DNA from: Flavobacteriales bacterium
Lineage (GTDB): Bacteria; Bacteroidota; Bacteroidia; Flavobacteriales_D; UBA2798
Assembly: GCA_019694795.1 (NCBI GenBank)
Contig: JAIBBF010000006.1
Coordinates: 39,268 to 103,267 of the forward strand
DNA length: 64,000 nucleotides
Reading direction: 5' to 3'
Position 1 is the stretch's first letter, and the number at the start of each line of letters is the position of its first letter. Shown here piece by piece: positions 33,716-43,362 of the stretch. The position numbers and the translations under genes are program-made. The notes beneath the pieces were generated by a model. That model was given only the letters and a program-made list of their open reading frames with translations, did no database searches and was not told where the DNA came from.

Positions 33716-36706
33716 TTAGTGCATTACTACCAACTTACGGGTACTAACTACCCTACCGCTGGTAATGGTTATGTAATATACACCATTGGTGAATTGGTTT
33801 GTCTCCAATCGGGTGGTTCGCAGTCCAGGAGCTAGTCCTTTTATTCCTTCGTTGTAAACTACCTTTCCGGAAACATCACTCACGTGAATTTGAACATCTC
33901 CTCCATTTACTAATTCGAAAGTTAGATTAACCATATCTTTCGAAGGATTTGGTGTAAGGAAAAACTGGAATCCATCGGGATTGATTTCATTGACTTCGTT
34001 TACGTTTACATTATCCCAAATCTGAATATCATCAACAGCAGCTTCTACAAGACTTCCACCATCCAGGTTTTGTCCAAGATGAGTTGAATCTGATGCAACG
34101 AATCGAATTTTAACTGTAGCTGTAGGTGTTACGTAATCCGCCACACGGAAGGCATATCTTCTCCAGCTTCGATCGGATGTTTTGGTATTTTCTACAGGAA
34201 CCCAGGTAGTTCCTCCATCATTCGAAATAGAAACCTGCCACCAGTCAGCATTTGGATTTGCTCCTGAAGGAGGATTGTTGATGTACCAGCGATAATAAGT
34301 AACTGCCGGATTGGTATAGGGTGTCATGTTGATATTGGCCGATTGCAATGTGGTATGACCACCATCCACATCTGCGGTTCCAATTGCATCAGATGATGTT
34401 GCTGCATTTCCGGTAACAAAACAAAATTCTCCTGCAGGTGTATGCTGATAATACGGTTGAACCGCTGTGCTGGTATCTCCTGCAGTAGAGAACGATCCGA
34501 TTGGAATTGTTGCTACCCAGTCGCCGGTTGTATTATTATCCGACACCAATCCCGTTTGCCAGGTTCCTAATTCATTGAGGAAATCGGCTACATCATCGGT
34601 TTTCTTCAAGGCATAACCTACCAGAATGAAATAAGGAATATTGGGATCCACTGCTTCTGCTCCAATGGGAATTACTGCGGTAAGGTTGGAGTTGATATCT
34701 TCTGCTCCCAGGTAATATGAAACAACTGTTCCAATTGGTTGCGAAGGAATATCGTAGGTGTAATTGTTTCCACCTGAATTGGTCATTGCAACTGCATTAT
34801 AAGTTCCGTTATTTATTTTATAAAACAGTTTTACCGCATTGAGGTAATCGGTATAAGGAAAGTTCAGCGATAACGTTGCGTTAATGGTAATCGGATCGTT
34901 TTCGATGTGCGATGCCATGGAGGTATGATTCAACGTCGCATTGGAAATAAGTGTAATTCCATGCAGATAAAAGGCATCAACGATGGCCTGACCATTCGGT
35001 GTTCCGTTCAGTAAATTGGCATCATCGTCATCGGCCTGCAATACATCAATTAAAACATCGGTATAGGCTTTACCTTCATTTCCGTTGAAGGTTTGCGCTT
35101 GTAATCCGGGATAAGCTGCAACAAATAATTGTAAAGTGTGGTTCATATCGCTTCCGAGGTTGAGATAAGTATCCCACCAAGCTCCGGCAATGATTTCACC
35201 GTCGGAATGCACTTCGCCTACAATGTTGATCGGGTACACTTTTCTGTCCTGATCATAACGACGGATATAATCTGTTGCAACGGCATTATCTGTTCCATAA
35301 CCGAGGACCGCATTTTCAGTAATGGAAAAAGCCCAGAAATCGGCATATCCTTCGCCCATGGCACCGTTAACGAAATTCCCTCCATTGTCGGTATAGAAAT
35401 TATCATTGATACCATGTCCATATTCGTGATAAACAACATCACCTACTGTGGCAAACGAAGTGCAACCATTGGCTTGTGCATAAAAATTAATGGATGTTCC
35501 ATTGTAAAAAGCATTGCAGTTTCCGGTGGTTAAGTCGACATTCGTTGGTAATGAAAAATCCATTCCCGTAAATGTGGGCATTACACTTTTCATGTGATCA
35601 TGAACTACGTTTACGTGGTAATAGGCAGAACGCTCTCTGATATTTCCACCTGTGAAATCTACTGCATTGGCACCATCTACCAATCCAAAAGTGAAACTTG
35701 GAGTAACGTTGTTGGTGAATACGGTGGACCAATCTCCTTTTAAGAAAAAGGTTCCGGTTTGCGGACCAGCTATTCCAGTGGATGAAAACCCTGCTCCATC
35801 GGTAGTAAAGTTGTTTGCACTAATTGTAAAATCGAGGTTAGGAAGAATTTCGGTGGTTGCCGGATTATATGAATGCGTGGTGTAAACCTGACCCGTGGTT
35901 GTGACATCAATTCCTACCGGACGTTTTTTCGTTTTGTTGTTATCACCATGGTGAAAATGTTGAATGGTGTTCTGGCGATAAATCACATCTCCTGATGTTG
36001 CATCGATATAGGTAAGGTAGTTGGAAGGAATTTGATCTTCATCGATGGTTTCAACATTTACTTTGTAAACCAATTTGAATTCATAGGATTTATCTTTCGG
36101 AATGGGGAAAATAAAGAGGTTATTGTCCACCTGAACATTGCTAATAGTTCCCGGAATTCCTGCCATTGCGTAGGATGATGCTCCATTGGCATTTAAAGCC
36201 GCAGATGCAGGTGCCTGAATCTGATCATAAACATCAGCGCCGAACATGATAACTTCGCCGGCATTCGTGATTTTTACAGTTAAACGACTTTCCAGCACAG
36301 CATATCCGTTGTGCACCTGTGTAAAATTAACGAAGTGATGCTTTTCATTGGAAGTGATTCCTGCTAATACCAATTCACTTACGGGAATACGAAAATCGGA
36401 TAATTGTCCGCTAATAAAATTCCTCGCTTTATCTTCTACACTTGCACCATTGACCATAATGGGTGTTCCAAATGCACGATGCGGTTTTCTGTTCTCTTCA
36501 TTAAACATCACCCACCAATCGCCATTGCGTTGAAGAAAACGTTGCCAGGGTGCTTGTTGGCGTAATTCTGCCTGATAGTATTTATCGGGCATCCATTTTG
36601 CATTAAACGGCGTTTTTTCTGCCGGATCTAATTTACCGGTTACGTGTCCCCCACCAAAAGCATGGAGCGACAACAATAACAACACAGAGGTAGAGAGTTT
36701 CCTCAT
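33716..36706 (-). CDS. M36 (fungalysin)-family metalloprotease with T9SS sorting domain
   Basis: The protein has 996 residues. A signal peptide (MRKLSTSVLLLLSLHAFGGG) is followed by an FTP/PepSY-type propeptide (about 40-270). The M36 catalytic domain carries the zinc motif HEYGH near residue 426 and a downstream EIIAGAWWD (Glu ligand region). After it come Ig-like/beta-sandwich segments (about 600-900) and a T9SS type A tail ending RKLVVMH. It is exported and likely degrades extracellular protein. A longer frame begins 10 codons earlier, but ATG 36706 gives a proper signal peptide. Confidence 0.93.
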   Translation of the reverse strand: MRKLSTSVLLLLSLHAFGGGHVTGKLDPAEKTPFNAKWMPDKYYQAELRQQAPWQRFLQRNGDWWVMFNEENRKPHRAFGTPIMVNGASVEDKARNFISGQLSDFRIPVSELVLAGITSNEKHHFVNFTQVHNGYAVLESRLTVKITNAGEVIMFGADVYDQIQAPASAALNANGASSYAMAGIPGTISNVQVDNNLFIFPIPKDKSYEFKLVYKVNVETIDEDQIPSNYLTYIDATSGDVIYRQNTIQHFHHGDNNKTKKRPVGIDVTTTGQVYTTHSYNPATTEILPNLDFTISANNFTTDGAGFSSTGIAGPQTGTFFLKGDWSTVFTNNVTPSFTFGLVDGANAVDFTGGNIRERSAYYHVNVVHDHMKSVMPTFTGMDFSLPTNVDLTTGNCNAFYNGTSINFYAQANGCTSFATVGDVVYHEYGHGINDNFYTDNGGNFVNGAMGEGYADFWAFSITENAVLGYGTDNAVATDYIRRYDQDRKVYPINIVGEVHSDGEIIAGAWWDTYLNLGSDMNHTLQLFVAAYPGLQAQTFNGNEGKAYTDVLIDVLQADDDDANLLNGTPNGQAIVDAFYLHGITLISNATLNHTSMASHIENDPITINATLSLNFPYTDYLNAVKLFYKINNGTYNAVAMTNSGGNNYTYDIPSQPIGTVVSYYLGAEDINSNLTAVIPIGAEAVDPNIPYFILVGYALKKTDDVADFLNELGTWQTGLVSDNNTTGDWVATIPIGSFSTAGDTSTAVQPYYQHTPAGEFCFVTGNAATSSDAIGTADVDGGHTTLQSANINMTPYTNPAVTYYRWYINNPPSGANPNADWWQVSISNDGGTTWVPVENTKTSDRSWRRYAFRVADYVTPTATVKIRFVASDSTHLGQNLDGGSLVEAAVDDIQIWDNVNVNEVNEINPDGFQFFLTPNPSKDMVNLTFELVNGGDVQIHVSDVSGKVVYNEGIKGLAPGLRTTRLETNQFTNGVYYITITSGRVVSTRKLVVMH

Positions 36707-36794
36707 GAAAGAGAGCGTTTTTGGTTGAGCTCTCAATATCGGAAAAATCTCTGTTTATGCCAATTTAGTATGACTGAAAATGAAGGAACGGCAT

Positions 36795-37454
36795 TCAGAC
36801 CAGTATTTCCTGATCTTCTTCTTTTTTGTTCCAGGCCGAATATTTATTCCAACCCTGAATGATGGATCGCAATAATAAAAGTTTGATCAATAAAAGCAAT
36901 GCCATGAATACATGAAAAACGTTGAAGTCATTATACTCCACAAAAAACAAATACACCTGTATGGCGGTACTTCCTCCCAATAATGAAGAAGCCAGCCAAA
37001 ACGCAAAATCGAATCCTTTCCGAAAAAAGAAACTCATCACAACAAGTGAGAACGAATATCCCGCCAGGTATTTATTGTAAACAAACCATAACAAGCTTGT
37101 ATCGTATTCCCATGTGAGTACGATCATGGATGAAATAATCAACATGATGGAGGAATAGATGACGAGTGCAAAAAATGGGAAGGTTAAAAAATCGAGCGGA
37201 TTTACACCGGATACGGACAGATATTTGCCATTGCGTTTAAATTCGAATCCCGCCATTTCGCGGTTGAACCGCACAAGCAGGATTTCGCCATTGTTAAAAA
37301 CAAATTCCTTACCCCGAACCAATTCTGCCATTGAATTAAAAACCCCAATTACCTGTCCATAATACGTTATCCGGCAAGGAATAAATCCCGGATCCCAATA
37401 AATGGCTAATTCTTCTTTTCCTTCTTTATTACTTGTAATTCGTTTTCCGGCCAT
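36795..37454 (-). CDS. Hypothetical four-helix membrane protein
   Basis: This 219-residue protein has a soluble N-terminal part of about 90 residues rich in beta-strands, then four hydrophobic segments near residues 92-118, 123-150, 155-175 and 182-200. It ends in a charged KKEEDQEILV tail. I do not recognise the family. It is divergent from the Sua5/YrdC gene with 37 bases between starts, so promoter elements of both overlap. No function is proposed. Confidence 0.7.
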   Translation of the reverse strand: MAGKRITSNKEGKEELAIYWDPGFIPCRITYYGQVIGVFNSMAELVRGKEFVFNNGEILLVRFNREMAGFEFKRNGKYLSVSGVNPLDFLTFPFFALVIYSSIMLIISSMIVLTWEYDTSLLWFVYNKYLAGYSFSLVVMSFFFRKGFDFAFWLASSLLGGSTAIQVYLFFVEYNDFNVFHVFMALLLLIKLLLLRSIIQGWNKYSAWNKKEEDQEILV

Positions 37455-37477
37455 AGTTTAAATATAGTACAATTCTT

Positions 37478-37485
37478 TACTTTTG
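37478..37485 (+). promoter_or_regulatory. -7 element abutting the Sua5/YrdC start
   Basis: TACTTTTG (37478-37485) matches TAnnTTTG. The expected transcription start about seven bases later coincides with the ATG at 37492, so a leaderless or near-leaderless mRNA is predicted. Confidence 0.4.
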
Positions 37486-37491
37486 CAGCGA

Positions 37492-38055
37492 ATGAAAGAA
37501 GAGATCGATAAGGCCCTGGAGGTATTAAAAAACGGAGGGGTAATTTTATATCCCACCGATACGGTTTGGGGTTTAGGCTGCGATGCTACCAATGCCGATG
37601 CCGTTCAGCGGATTTATGATATTAAGCAGCGATCTGATTCCAAAAGCATGATTATTTTATTGGAAAATGAAGCAAGGCTTAACCGATACATCAAAGAAGT
37701 TCCGGATTTAGCCTGGGACCTGATTGAACTTTCTGAGGAACCATTAACCATTGTATATCCCGGTGCAACCCAATTGGCGCCGAATGCAATTGCGAACGAC
37801 GGAACAGTGGCCATTCGCATTACCAGAGATGAATTTTGCAGTCAACTAATCCGCAAATTCAATAAGCCGATTGTTTCTACATCTGCCAATCTATCCGGAG
37901 AAGCAACACCTTCCCTATTCAGAGATATTTCTACTGAAATTAAATCTAAGGTCGACTATATCGTAAATTTGCGGCAGAACGATCAACAGAAGCGCAAAGC
38001 TTCAACTATTATCAAGCTTCAACTCAATGGCGAAATCACCATTCTCCGTAAATAA
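37492..38055 (+). CDS. L-threonylcarbamoyladenylate synthase (Sua5/YciO/YrdC)
   Basis: This 187-residue YrdC-domain protein has the nucleotide-binding start LYPTDTVWGLGCDA (near residue 19), KQRSDSKSMIILL near 47 and the motif STSANLSGEATP near 130. It makes threonylcarbamoyl-AMP from threonine, bicarbonate and ATP, the first step to t6A37 in ANN-reading tRNAs. The ATG at 37492 was chosen over a TTG nine bases earlier. Its end overlaps the CCA-adding enzyme gene by 29 bases, coupling two tRNA-maturation functions. Confidence 0.93.
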   Translation: MKEEIDKALEVLKNGGVILYPTDTVWGLGCDATNADAVQRIYDIKQRSDSKSMIILLENEARLNRYIKEVPDLAWDLIELSEEPLTIVYPGATQLAPNAIANDGTVAIRITRDEFCSQLIRKFNKPIVSTSANLSGEATPSLFRDISTEIKSKVDYIVNLRQNDQQKRKASTIIKLQLNGEITILRK

Positions 38056-39466
38056 AGACCGATTGGTTTCCGCATTGGAGAATCCTATTTTTGCATTGAT
38101 AGCAGAAGTAGCTAATCGTCAGAATAAACGCGCATTTGTAATTGGCGGTTATGTGCGGGATATTTTGTTGGGCAGACCCTGCAAGGATATCGATATCGTT
38201 ACCGAAGGCAGTGGAATGGAACTGGCGGAAGAAGTTGGGAAGAAGCTGGGATGCAAGGTAACGCTATTCAAAAATTTCGGAACGGCTCATTTCAGGTATC
38301 AGGACCTCGATGTTGAATTTGTTGGAGCTAGAAAAGAATCCTACCAACGGGAATCGAGAAAACCCATCGTTGAGGAAGGGAGTCTGGAAGATGATCAAAA
38401 CCGCAGAGATTTTACGATTAATGCATTAGCCATTGGACTAAATCAGTCGGATTTCGGAAAATTGATCGATCCCTTTGGAGGAGTGGAAGATCTTGAAAAC
38501 GGAATCATCCGAACCCCACTGGATCCGGACATCACCTATTCCGACGATCCGCTTCGTATGATGCGTGCAATTCGCTTTTCTTCGCAGTTGCAGTTTACCA
38601 TTGAAGAAAAATCCTTCGAAGCCATTGCCCGCAACAAACAGCGCATTGAAATCATTTCGAAGGAGCGCATTTCGGATGAACTCAATAAAATTATTTTATC
38701 CCCTATTCCATCGCACGGGTTTACTCAATTATTCGATACGGGATTACTCGAATTGATTTTCCCGGAAATGGCAAATCTTTATGGTGTAGAAGAGGTAAAC
38801 GGACATAAGCATAAAGACAATTTTTACCATACCCTGCAAGTGCTGGATAATTTATCTAAAACCACGGATCAGTTATGGTTAAGATGGGCCGCCATTTTGC
38901 ATGACATTGCCAAACCACCAACCAAAAAATATTATCCGGATCAGGGCTGGACATTCCACGGTCATGAAGATCTTGGTTCCAGAATGGTTCCCGGAATTTT
39001 TAAGCGACTGAAACTTCCGTTGGATCATAAAATGAAGTATGTGCAAAAACTGGTTTTCCTTCATTTACGTCCCATTGCTCTCACCAACGGAAACATCACC
39101 GACTCTGCGGTGCGCAGATTGTTGTTTGAAGTGGGTGATGATCTGGAAGATTTGATGAAATTATGCGAGGCAGATATCACAACCAAAAACAAAGCGAAGG
39201 AAGAGAAATACCTTCAACGCTTTAAGCACGTTCGTGAAGTTATTATGCAAGTGGAGGAAAGAGACCGCATCCGTAACTGGCAACCTCCCATTACCGGAGA
39301 ATTAATTATGCAAAGTTTCAACCTGAAGCCTGGTCACGAAGTGGGAATAATTAAAAACAAAATCCGTGAAGCCATTCTCGACGGACAGATTAAAAATGAT
39401 TTTGAAGAAGCCTTGCAATTAATGTATAAATTAGGAACTGAATTAGGACTAAAACGAAATAACTGA
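38027..39466 (+). CDS. cca: CCA tRNA nucleotidyltransferase with HD domain
   Basis: This 479-residue protein has the class II nucleotidyltransferase head GGYVRDILLGRPCKDIDIV near residue 38, the ERxxxE/RRDFTINALA motif near 125, DPLRMMRAIRFSSQL near 175 and an HD phosphohydrolase module (RWAAILHDIAKPP near 288). It adds or repairs the 3'-CCA of tRNA. The start overlaps the Sua5/YrdC gene by 29 bases in another frame. A 190-residue protein follows immediately (one base gap), so all three are probably cotranscribed. Confidence 0.95.
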   Translation: MAKSPFSVNKDRLVSALENPIFALIAEVANRQNKRAFVIGGYVRDILLGRPCKDIDIVTEGSGMELAEEVGKKLGCKVTLFKNFGTAHFRYQDLDVEFVGARKESYQRESRKPIVEEGSLEDDQNRRDFTINALAIGLNQSDFGKLIDPFGGVEDLENGIIRTPLDPDITYSDDPLRMMRAIRFSSQLQFTIEEKSFEAIARNKQRIEIISKERISDELNKIILSPIPSHGFTQLFDTGLLELIFPEMANLYGVEEVNGHKHKDNFYHTLQVLDNLSKTTDQLWLRWAAILHDIAKPPTKKYYPDQGWTFHGHEDLGSRMVPGIFKRLKLPLDHKMKYVQKLVFLHLRPIALTNGNITDSAVRRLLFEVGDDLEDLMKLCEADITTKNKAKEEKYLQRFKHVREVIMQVEERDRIRNWQPPITGELIMQSFNLKPGHEVGIIKNKIREAILDGQIKNDFEEALQLMYKLGTELGLKRNN

Positions 39467-39467
39467 T

Positions 39468-40040
39468 ATGAATATTTACAGATTCAGAGTTGTGCTCGAC
39501 ACAAAAGATGATGTTTTCTGCGATGTGGATATCGATACACAAGCGAGTTTTGAGGATCTCTACAACACCATTGTAAAAACATTTAAGTTTGGTGGCGGGG
39601 TGATGTCGAGTTTTTACCTCAGTAACGAAAACTGGGATAAAGGGGAAGAAATTACTTTGCTGGATATGGGTGAAGGGGATCAAAAAATGTTGACCATGCA
39701 AGGATGTAAACTTGCCGACTACATGACGGAGCCTCGTCAGCGTTTGATTCTGGTTTATGATTTTATGCGCATGTGGTGTTTTCTCGTGGAATTAATTGGA
39801 GAAGACAGCGCTGAAAAAGGCGTTAAGTATCCTGATGTTCCAATGATGTTTGGTAATCCACCTAAAGAGGAAAGCAAACAAATGGAAGATACCATGTTTG
39901 GCGGTGATGAAATGAGTGGAACAGGCCGCATGGTAGATGAAGAATTCGGTATTGATGAGGATGATGATTTTGGAGAAGGTGAAGAAGGGATGGACGACGA
40001 GATTGGTGGAATGTTCAACGATTTTGGTTACGACGATTAA
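39468..40040 (+). CDS. Plasmid pRiA4b ORF-3-like (IS1096 TnpR-like) protein with acidic tail
   Basis: The protein has 190 residues. The N-terminal about 125 residues match the pRiA4b ORF-3-like fold (YRFRVVLDTKDDVFCDVDI, FEDLYNTIVKTFKFGGGVMSSFYL, MTEPRQRLILVYDF). The C-terminal tail is extremely acidic (DEDDDFGEGEEGMDDEIGG). The family name comes from mobile elements, but this copy sits in a housekeeping operon with cca and has no transposase nearby. The acidic tail may bind a basic partner or metal. Function is unknown. A terminator follows. Confidence 0.85.
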   Translation: MNIYRFRVVLDTKDDVFCDVDIDTQASFEDLYNTIVKTFKFGGGVMSSFYLSNENWDKGEEITLLDMGEGDQKMLTMQGCKLADYMTEPRQRLILVYDFMRMWCFLVELIGEDSAEKGVKYPDVPMMFGNPPKEESKQMEDTMFGGDEMSGTGRMVDEEFGIDEDDDFGEGEEGMDDEIGGMFNDFGYDD

Positions 40041-40055
40041 TTCAATTTTTTATTC

Positions 40056-40096
40056 AAAAAAAAAGCCCCGATTCAATAAAGAACCGGGGCTTTTTT
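40056..40096. terminator. Bidirectional terminator between pRiA4b-like and T9SS gene
   Basis: GCCCCG (40065-40070) pairs with CGGGGC (40085-40090), extended by TTC/GAA and a one-base mismatch, with A and T tracts on the flanks. It serves both converging genes. Confidence 0.8.
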
Positions 40097-40109
40097 GTGT
40101 ATTGATTGA

Positions 40110-43100
40110 TTATCGTGTAATGATGATTTTCTTCACTGTTTCTTTTCCTTCACTTTTCAGTGATACAGTGTAAATACCTGTAGCTTTTTCGCCAAGACTA
40201 ACCTGCTTAACGAAAGCACCACTAGATTTAATTACTTCAGTAAATACAATCTGACCCAAATCGTCGAACAATTCGAGCGTGTAGGTTTCATTCGCTTTTG
40301 CATCGAACGAAATGCTGAAGTTTCCACTGGATGGGTTCGGATAGATTACCAGTAAATGTGGATTAGCTTCATCTACTCCAGTTCCTGTTACGTTGATTGG
40401 AGAAGAATCGCCGGAAGAGCAACCGTTGATGGTTACCACTACTGAATAAACTCCATCTGAAGTTGCAGTGTAGGTTTGACTGGTTGCACCCGGAATAATG
40501 TTACCATTCAAATACCATTGGTTACCTGTAGCAGAGCTAGAAGTAAGTACAAATCCATTTTGTGTAATGGTTGGTGTAGAAGGTACGGAAGTAATGGTCA
40601 TTGTAACCGGACTTCCAACAGTAGCTGTAGTTGGTGTAGCACAGTTTGCGTTAGAGGTCATAATAACAGAAACCACATCTCCTGTATTCAATGAAGAAGA
40701 AGAGAAAGATGATCCTGTTCCAGCCGGATTACCATTTACTGTCCATTGATATGTTGGTGTAGTTCCACCATTCGAAGGAGTTGCAGTAAAGGTTACGTTG
40801 GAACCTTGACAACTTGGATTAGCTCCTGAAGTGATGGCCATGGTTACAGCCGGAGTTACGTTTGCATTTACAGTTACTGCTACTGTACCTGCAGTACTTG
40901 TACAACCATTTGCAGTTGCAGTTACGGAATAGGTTCCGGTGTTTCCAGTAGTTGGAGATGCAATGGTTGGATTTTGGCTGCTTGAAGTATATCCGGAAGG
41001 ACCTGTCCATGCATAAGTAGTTCCGGCAACTGTAGATGCAGTTAAGTTAAGTGCAGTACCTGCACAAACCGGTGAGTTACTTCCTGCAGTTGGAGCAGAA
41101 GGTGTTTGGTTAACTGTTACAGAAACCGAACCTGCAGCTGAAGTACATCCGCTCTTAGTTACAGTTACAGAATATGTACCGCTCATTGCCGTTGTGGCGC
41201 TTGGACGGGTTGGATTCTGACTGGTTGAAGTATAACCTGAAGGACCAGTCCATGCATAGGTTGCACCTGATACTGTAGCAGTGGTTAAATTCAATGTATT
41301 TCCTGAACACAATGGTGAATTGCTTCCCGGTGTAGGTGTAGCCGGAATAGTGTTTACAGTCATTGTAATTGAATTGGACGTAGCCGGAGATCCGATTACA
41401 CCACCCAGGTTAGAAGTCATGATACATGTAACAACAGCTCCATTCGTTAATGAAGTGGTGGTATAGGTTGGACTGTTTGTTCCAACATTTGCACCATTCA
41501 CCTGCCATTGATAGGAAGGAGTAGTTCCACCGTTAGTTGGAGTAGCAGTAAAGGTTACTGATGTTCCGGTACAGATGGTGTTATCGGCATCATTGCTAGT
41601 AATGGAAACCGAAGCAACTGGTCCTGGTACCTGCAATTGGAAGGAATAAATTCTTGTTTTAGCAGCAGTATAGGATCCGGTTGTTCCACCCATATATTCA
41701 CCCGTGTGCCAGAAGGTAAATCCATCCGGATCGAGTGAAGTTTGAGAATAATCTCCGAAACGATTGATACCTCCTGTTTGAGAACAAACACCTGCCTGAA
41801 CTGTAGTTTCAGCGAAAGTCATTGTTCCGAGTGGGTCGTTCGCTAAACGTCCGGTATAACATGGTGAAGGATAAATTGTGCTTGAACCTGATTTGGTATA
41901 ACACAGCGCGATGTTTCCGTTATCATCCATTGCAATGGATCCGCACCAGCGTGAATAGGTTGCATCCGGAGTATATATACCTTGTTGGTAAACTGACCAA
42001 ACCCCCGTAGTTTGATTTTGACGTAATTCTGCCCACATGATACTTCTTTGGGTAGAAGAAATTTTTACCGCCCAGTTTAAAACTACACTGTTGTAACCTG
42101 ACCATTTTCTCCATTGTGCACGGTAGTTTAATACACCACCGATACCATCGAGTTTTTGAGTTGTTCCAGGTTGAGAAATATCATTCCATGATGCGTTGTA
42201 TGAAGCATCAAATGCATTAGTAGCAAGATTGGTTGGACCAGTGAAAGTAGCTGTAGGAGTACCGCTCCAGTTTACTGAAAGCTGATAGATTTGAATTCCG
42301 TCGATAGCTCCACCACCCCATGCGTTGTCGGTGTAAGAGAAAATCGGACATGGTGTACCTACTGTAGGTAATCCACCGTTTCCATCTGCATCACCAGGAA
42401 GTGGAACGAAAAATCCACCACCTTGGGTTGGAGAAAATGTTTTATATAACGAACGAGCAGCAGGATTACCTACTAACATTTGATCTCTTTCGAATACAAA
42501 CACTTTTTGTGTCCCCTGATTGGAAGTCATGTAGTATCCGTCTGCCCAAATAGAAAACTTCAGGTAATCCGGAAACTGTGGTGAAGTAAATGTATAGGTA
42601 TAGTAAGATCCGGTGGGGTCATTGGTAGTAGAAATAGCGATATAAATTTTATTTCCACTTGTACCAAATTGTGAAATGAACCAACGGTCTGCGTAACGGT
42701 CGTACATAATGATAGGGTCACCATCATTAGGTGTAGCCGGACTCCAGATATTCCCCATGGTGGTAGTAAGTACATTTCCACCAGTAGTTTTATTAAATAC
42801 TTTTAACGTGGTGGAGTTGATTGCCTGAACATAATAGTTTGTTCCTGCAGCTCCGGACGGGTCGAATGGACGAAATCCTGAAGCGCTTTGTCCCAACCAG
42901 TTTTGAATAGGTGCACGTTGATCGCGACCTCCGCCTCTTGTTTGGATAATGGCAGGATCGTTACCATAAAGTTCACCGTCTTTTTCTGCCGAGAAAACGA
43001 AGTTATGCGCCTTACGGTGCTTTCTGTCCTTCGATTCTTCTTCGCGAAGACGTTCGCGTTCGATTTTTTTAATGTTTACGGGGTTTTCTTTAGCAAGATC

Positions 43101-43226
43101 CCTAAGTGGTCTGGTAATATGAAATTCTTCACAAGTGATTACGCCAAAATCATCATTGTTTTGCGCAACAACCGGAGAAATCATTACCAGAAAGCCACCA
43201 AAAAAAGAAAGTAGATTCTTTTTCAT
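40110..43226 (-). CDS. Large Ig-repeat protein with T9SS sorting domain
   Basis: The protein has 1038 residues. A signal peptide (MKKNLLSFFGGFLVMISPVV) is followed by a region of about 550 residues that resembles a beta-propeller/lectin-like fold and contains repeated W and N-rich motifs (GNDPAIIQTRGGG, FDPSGAAGTNYYVQA, LPTVGTPCPIFSYTDNAW). Residues about 550-930 are tandem Ig-like repeats (SNSITMTVN, YAWTGPSGYTS). The last about 85 residues are a type A sorting domain (YPNPSSGNFSISF ... KIIITR). It is an exported surface protein, probably an adhesin. A region of overlapping inverted repeats precedes its start (43234-43267). Confidence 0.85.
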   Translation of the reverse strand: MKKNLLSFFGGFLVMISPVVAQNNDDFGVITCEEFHITRPLRDLAKENPVNIKKIERERLREEESKDRKHRKAHNFVFSAEKDGELYGNDPAIIQTRGGGRDQRAPIQNWLGQSASGFRPFDPSGAAGTNYYVQAINSTTLKVFNKTTGGNVLTTTMGNIWSPATPNDGDPIIMYDRYADRWFISQFGTSGNKIYIAISTTNDPTGSYYTYTFTSPQFPDYLKFSIWADGYYMTSNQGTQKVFVFERDQMLVGNPAARSLYKTFSPTQGGGFFVPLPGDADGNGGLPTVGTPCPIFSYTDNAWGGGAIDGIQIYQLSVNWSGTPTATFTGPTNLATNAFDASYNASWNDISQPGTTQKLDGIGGVLNYRAQWRKWSGYNSVVLNWAVKISSTQRSIMWAELRQNQTTGVWSVYQQGIYTPDATYSRWCGSIAMDDNGNIALCYTKSGSSTIYPSPCYTGRLANDPLGTMTFAETTVQAGVCSQTGGINRFGDYSQTSLDPDGFTFWHTGEYMGGTTGSYTAAKTRIYSFQLQVPGPVASVSITSNDADNTICTGTSVTFTATPTNGGTTPSYQWQVNGANVGTNSPTYTTTSLTNGAVVTCIMTSNLGGVIGSPATSNSITMTVNTIPATPTPGSNSPLCSGNTLNLTTATVSGATYAWTGPSGYTSTSQNPTRPSATTAMSGTYSVTVTKSGCTSAAGSVSVTVNQTPSAPTAGSNSPVCAGTALNLTASTVAGTTYAWTGPSGYTSSSQNPTIASPTTGNTGTYSVTATANGCTSTAGTVAVTVNANVTPAVTMAITSGANPSCQGSNVTFTATPSNGGTTPTYQWTVNGNPAGTGSSFSSSSLNTGDVVSVIMTSNANCATPTTATVGSPVTMTITSVPSTPTITQNGFVLTSSSATGNQWYLNGNIIPGATSQTYTATSDGVYSVVVTINGCSSGDSSPINVTGTGVDEANPHLLVIYPNPSSGNFSISFDAKANETYTLELFDDLGQIVFTEVIKSSGAFVKQVSLGEKATGIYTVSLKSEGKETVKKIIITR

Positions 43227-43233
43227 GCAAGCA

Positions 43234-43267
43234 AAATTTAGGTTAAATGAGAGGCCTAAATTTAACC
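43234..43267. promoter_or_regulatory. Two overlapping inverted repeats upstream of the T9SS Ig-repeat gene
   Basis: AAATTTAGG (43234-43242) pairs with CCTAAATTT (43255-43263), and GGTTAAAT (43241-43248) pairs with ATTTAACC (43260-43267). The two pairs share bases, so only one hairpin can form at a time. They begin eight bases from the gene start and overlap a -7-like element (TAAATTTTG). Operator or leader structure is inferred. Confidence 0.35.
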
Positions 43268-43362
43268 AAAAATGGTCTGTTGTTCCAACAAATAATTAAC
43301 AAAAGGCGGTGGAAATGACCAAAACCTGAATTAATGAGACGAAAAAAGGTTTGATAATGATA

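Noticed and set aside
40110..43226. CRISPR-like array suggested by repeated Ig/PKD codons
   Set aside because: The repeats are long, divergent at DNA level and in frame with a coding sequence; there are no regularly spaced short identical repeats.
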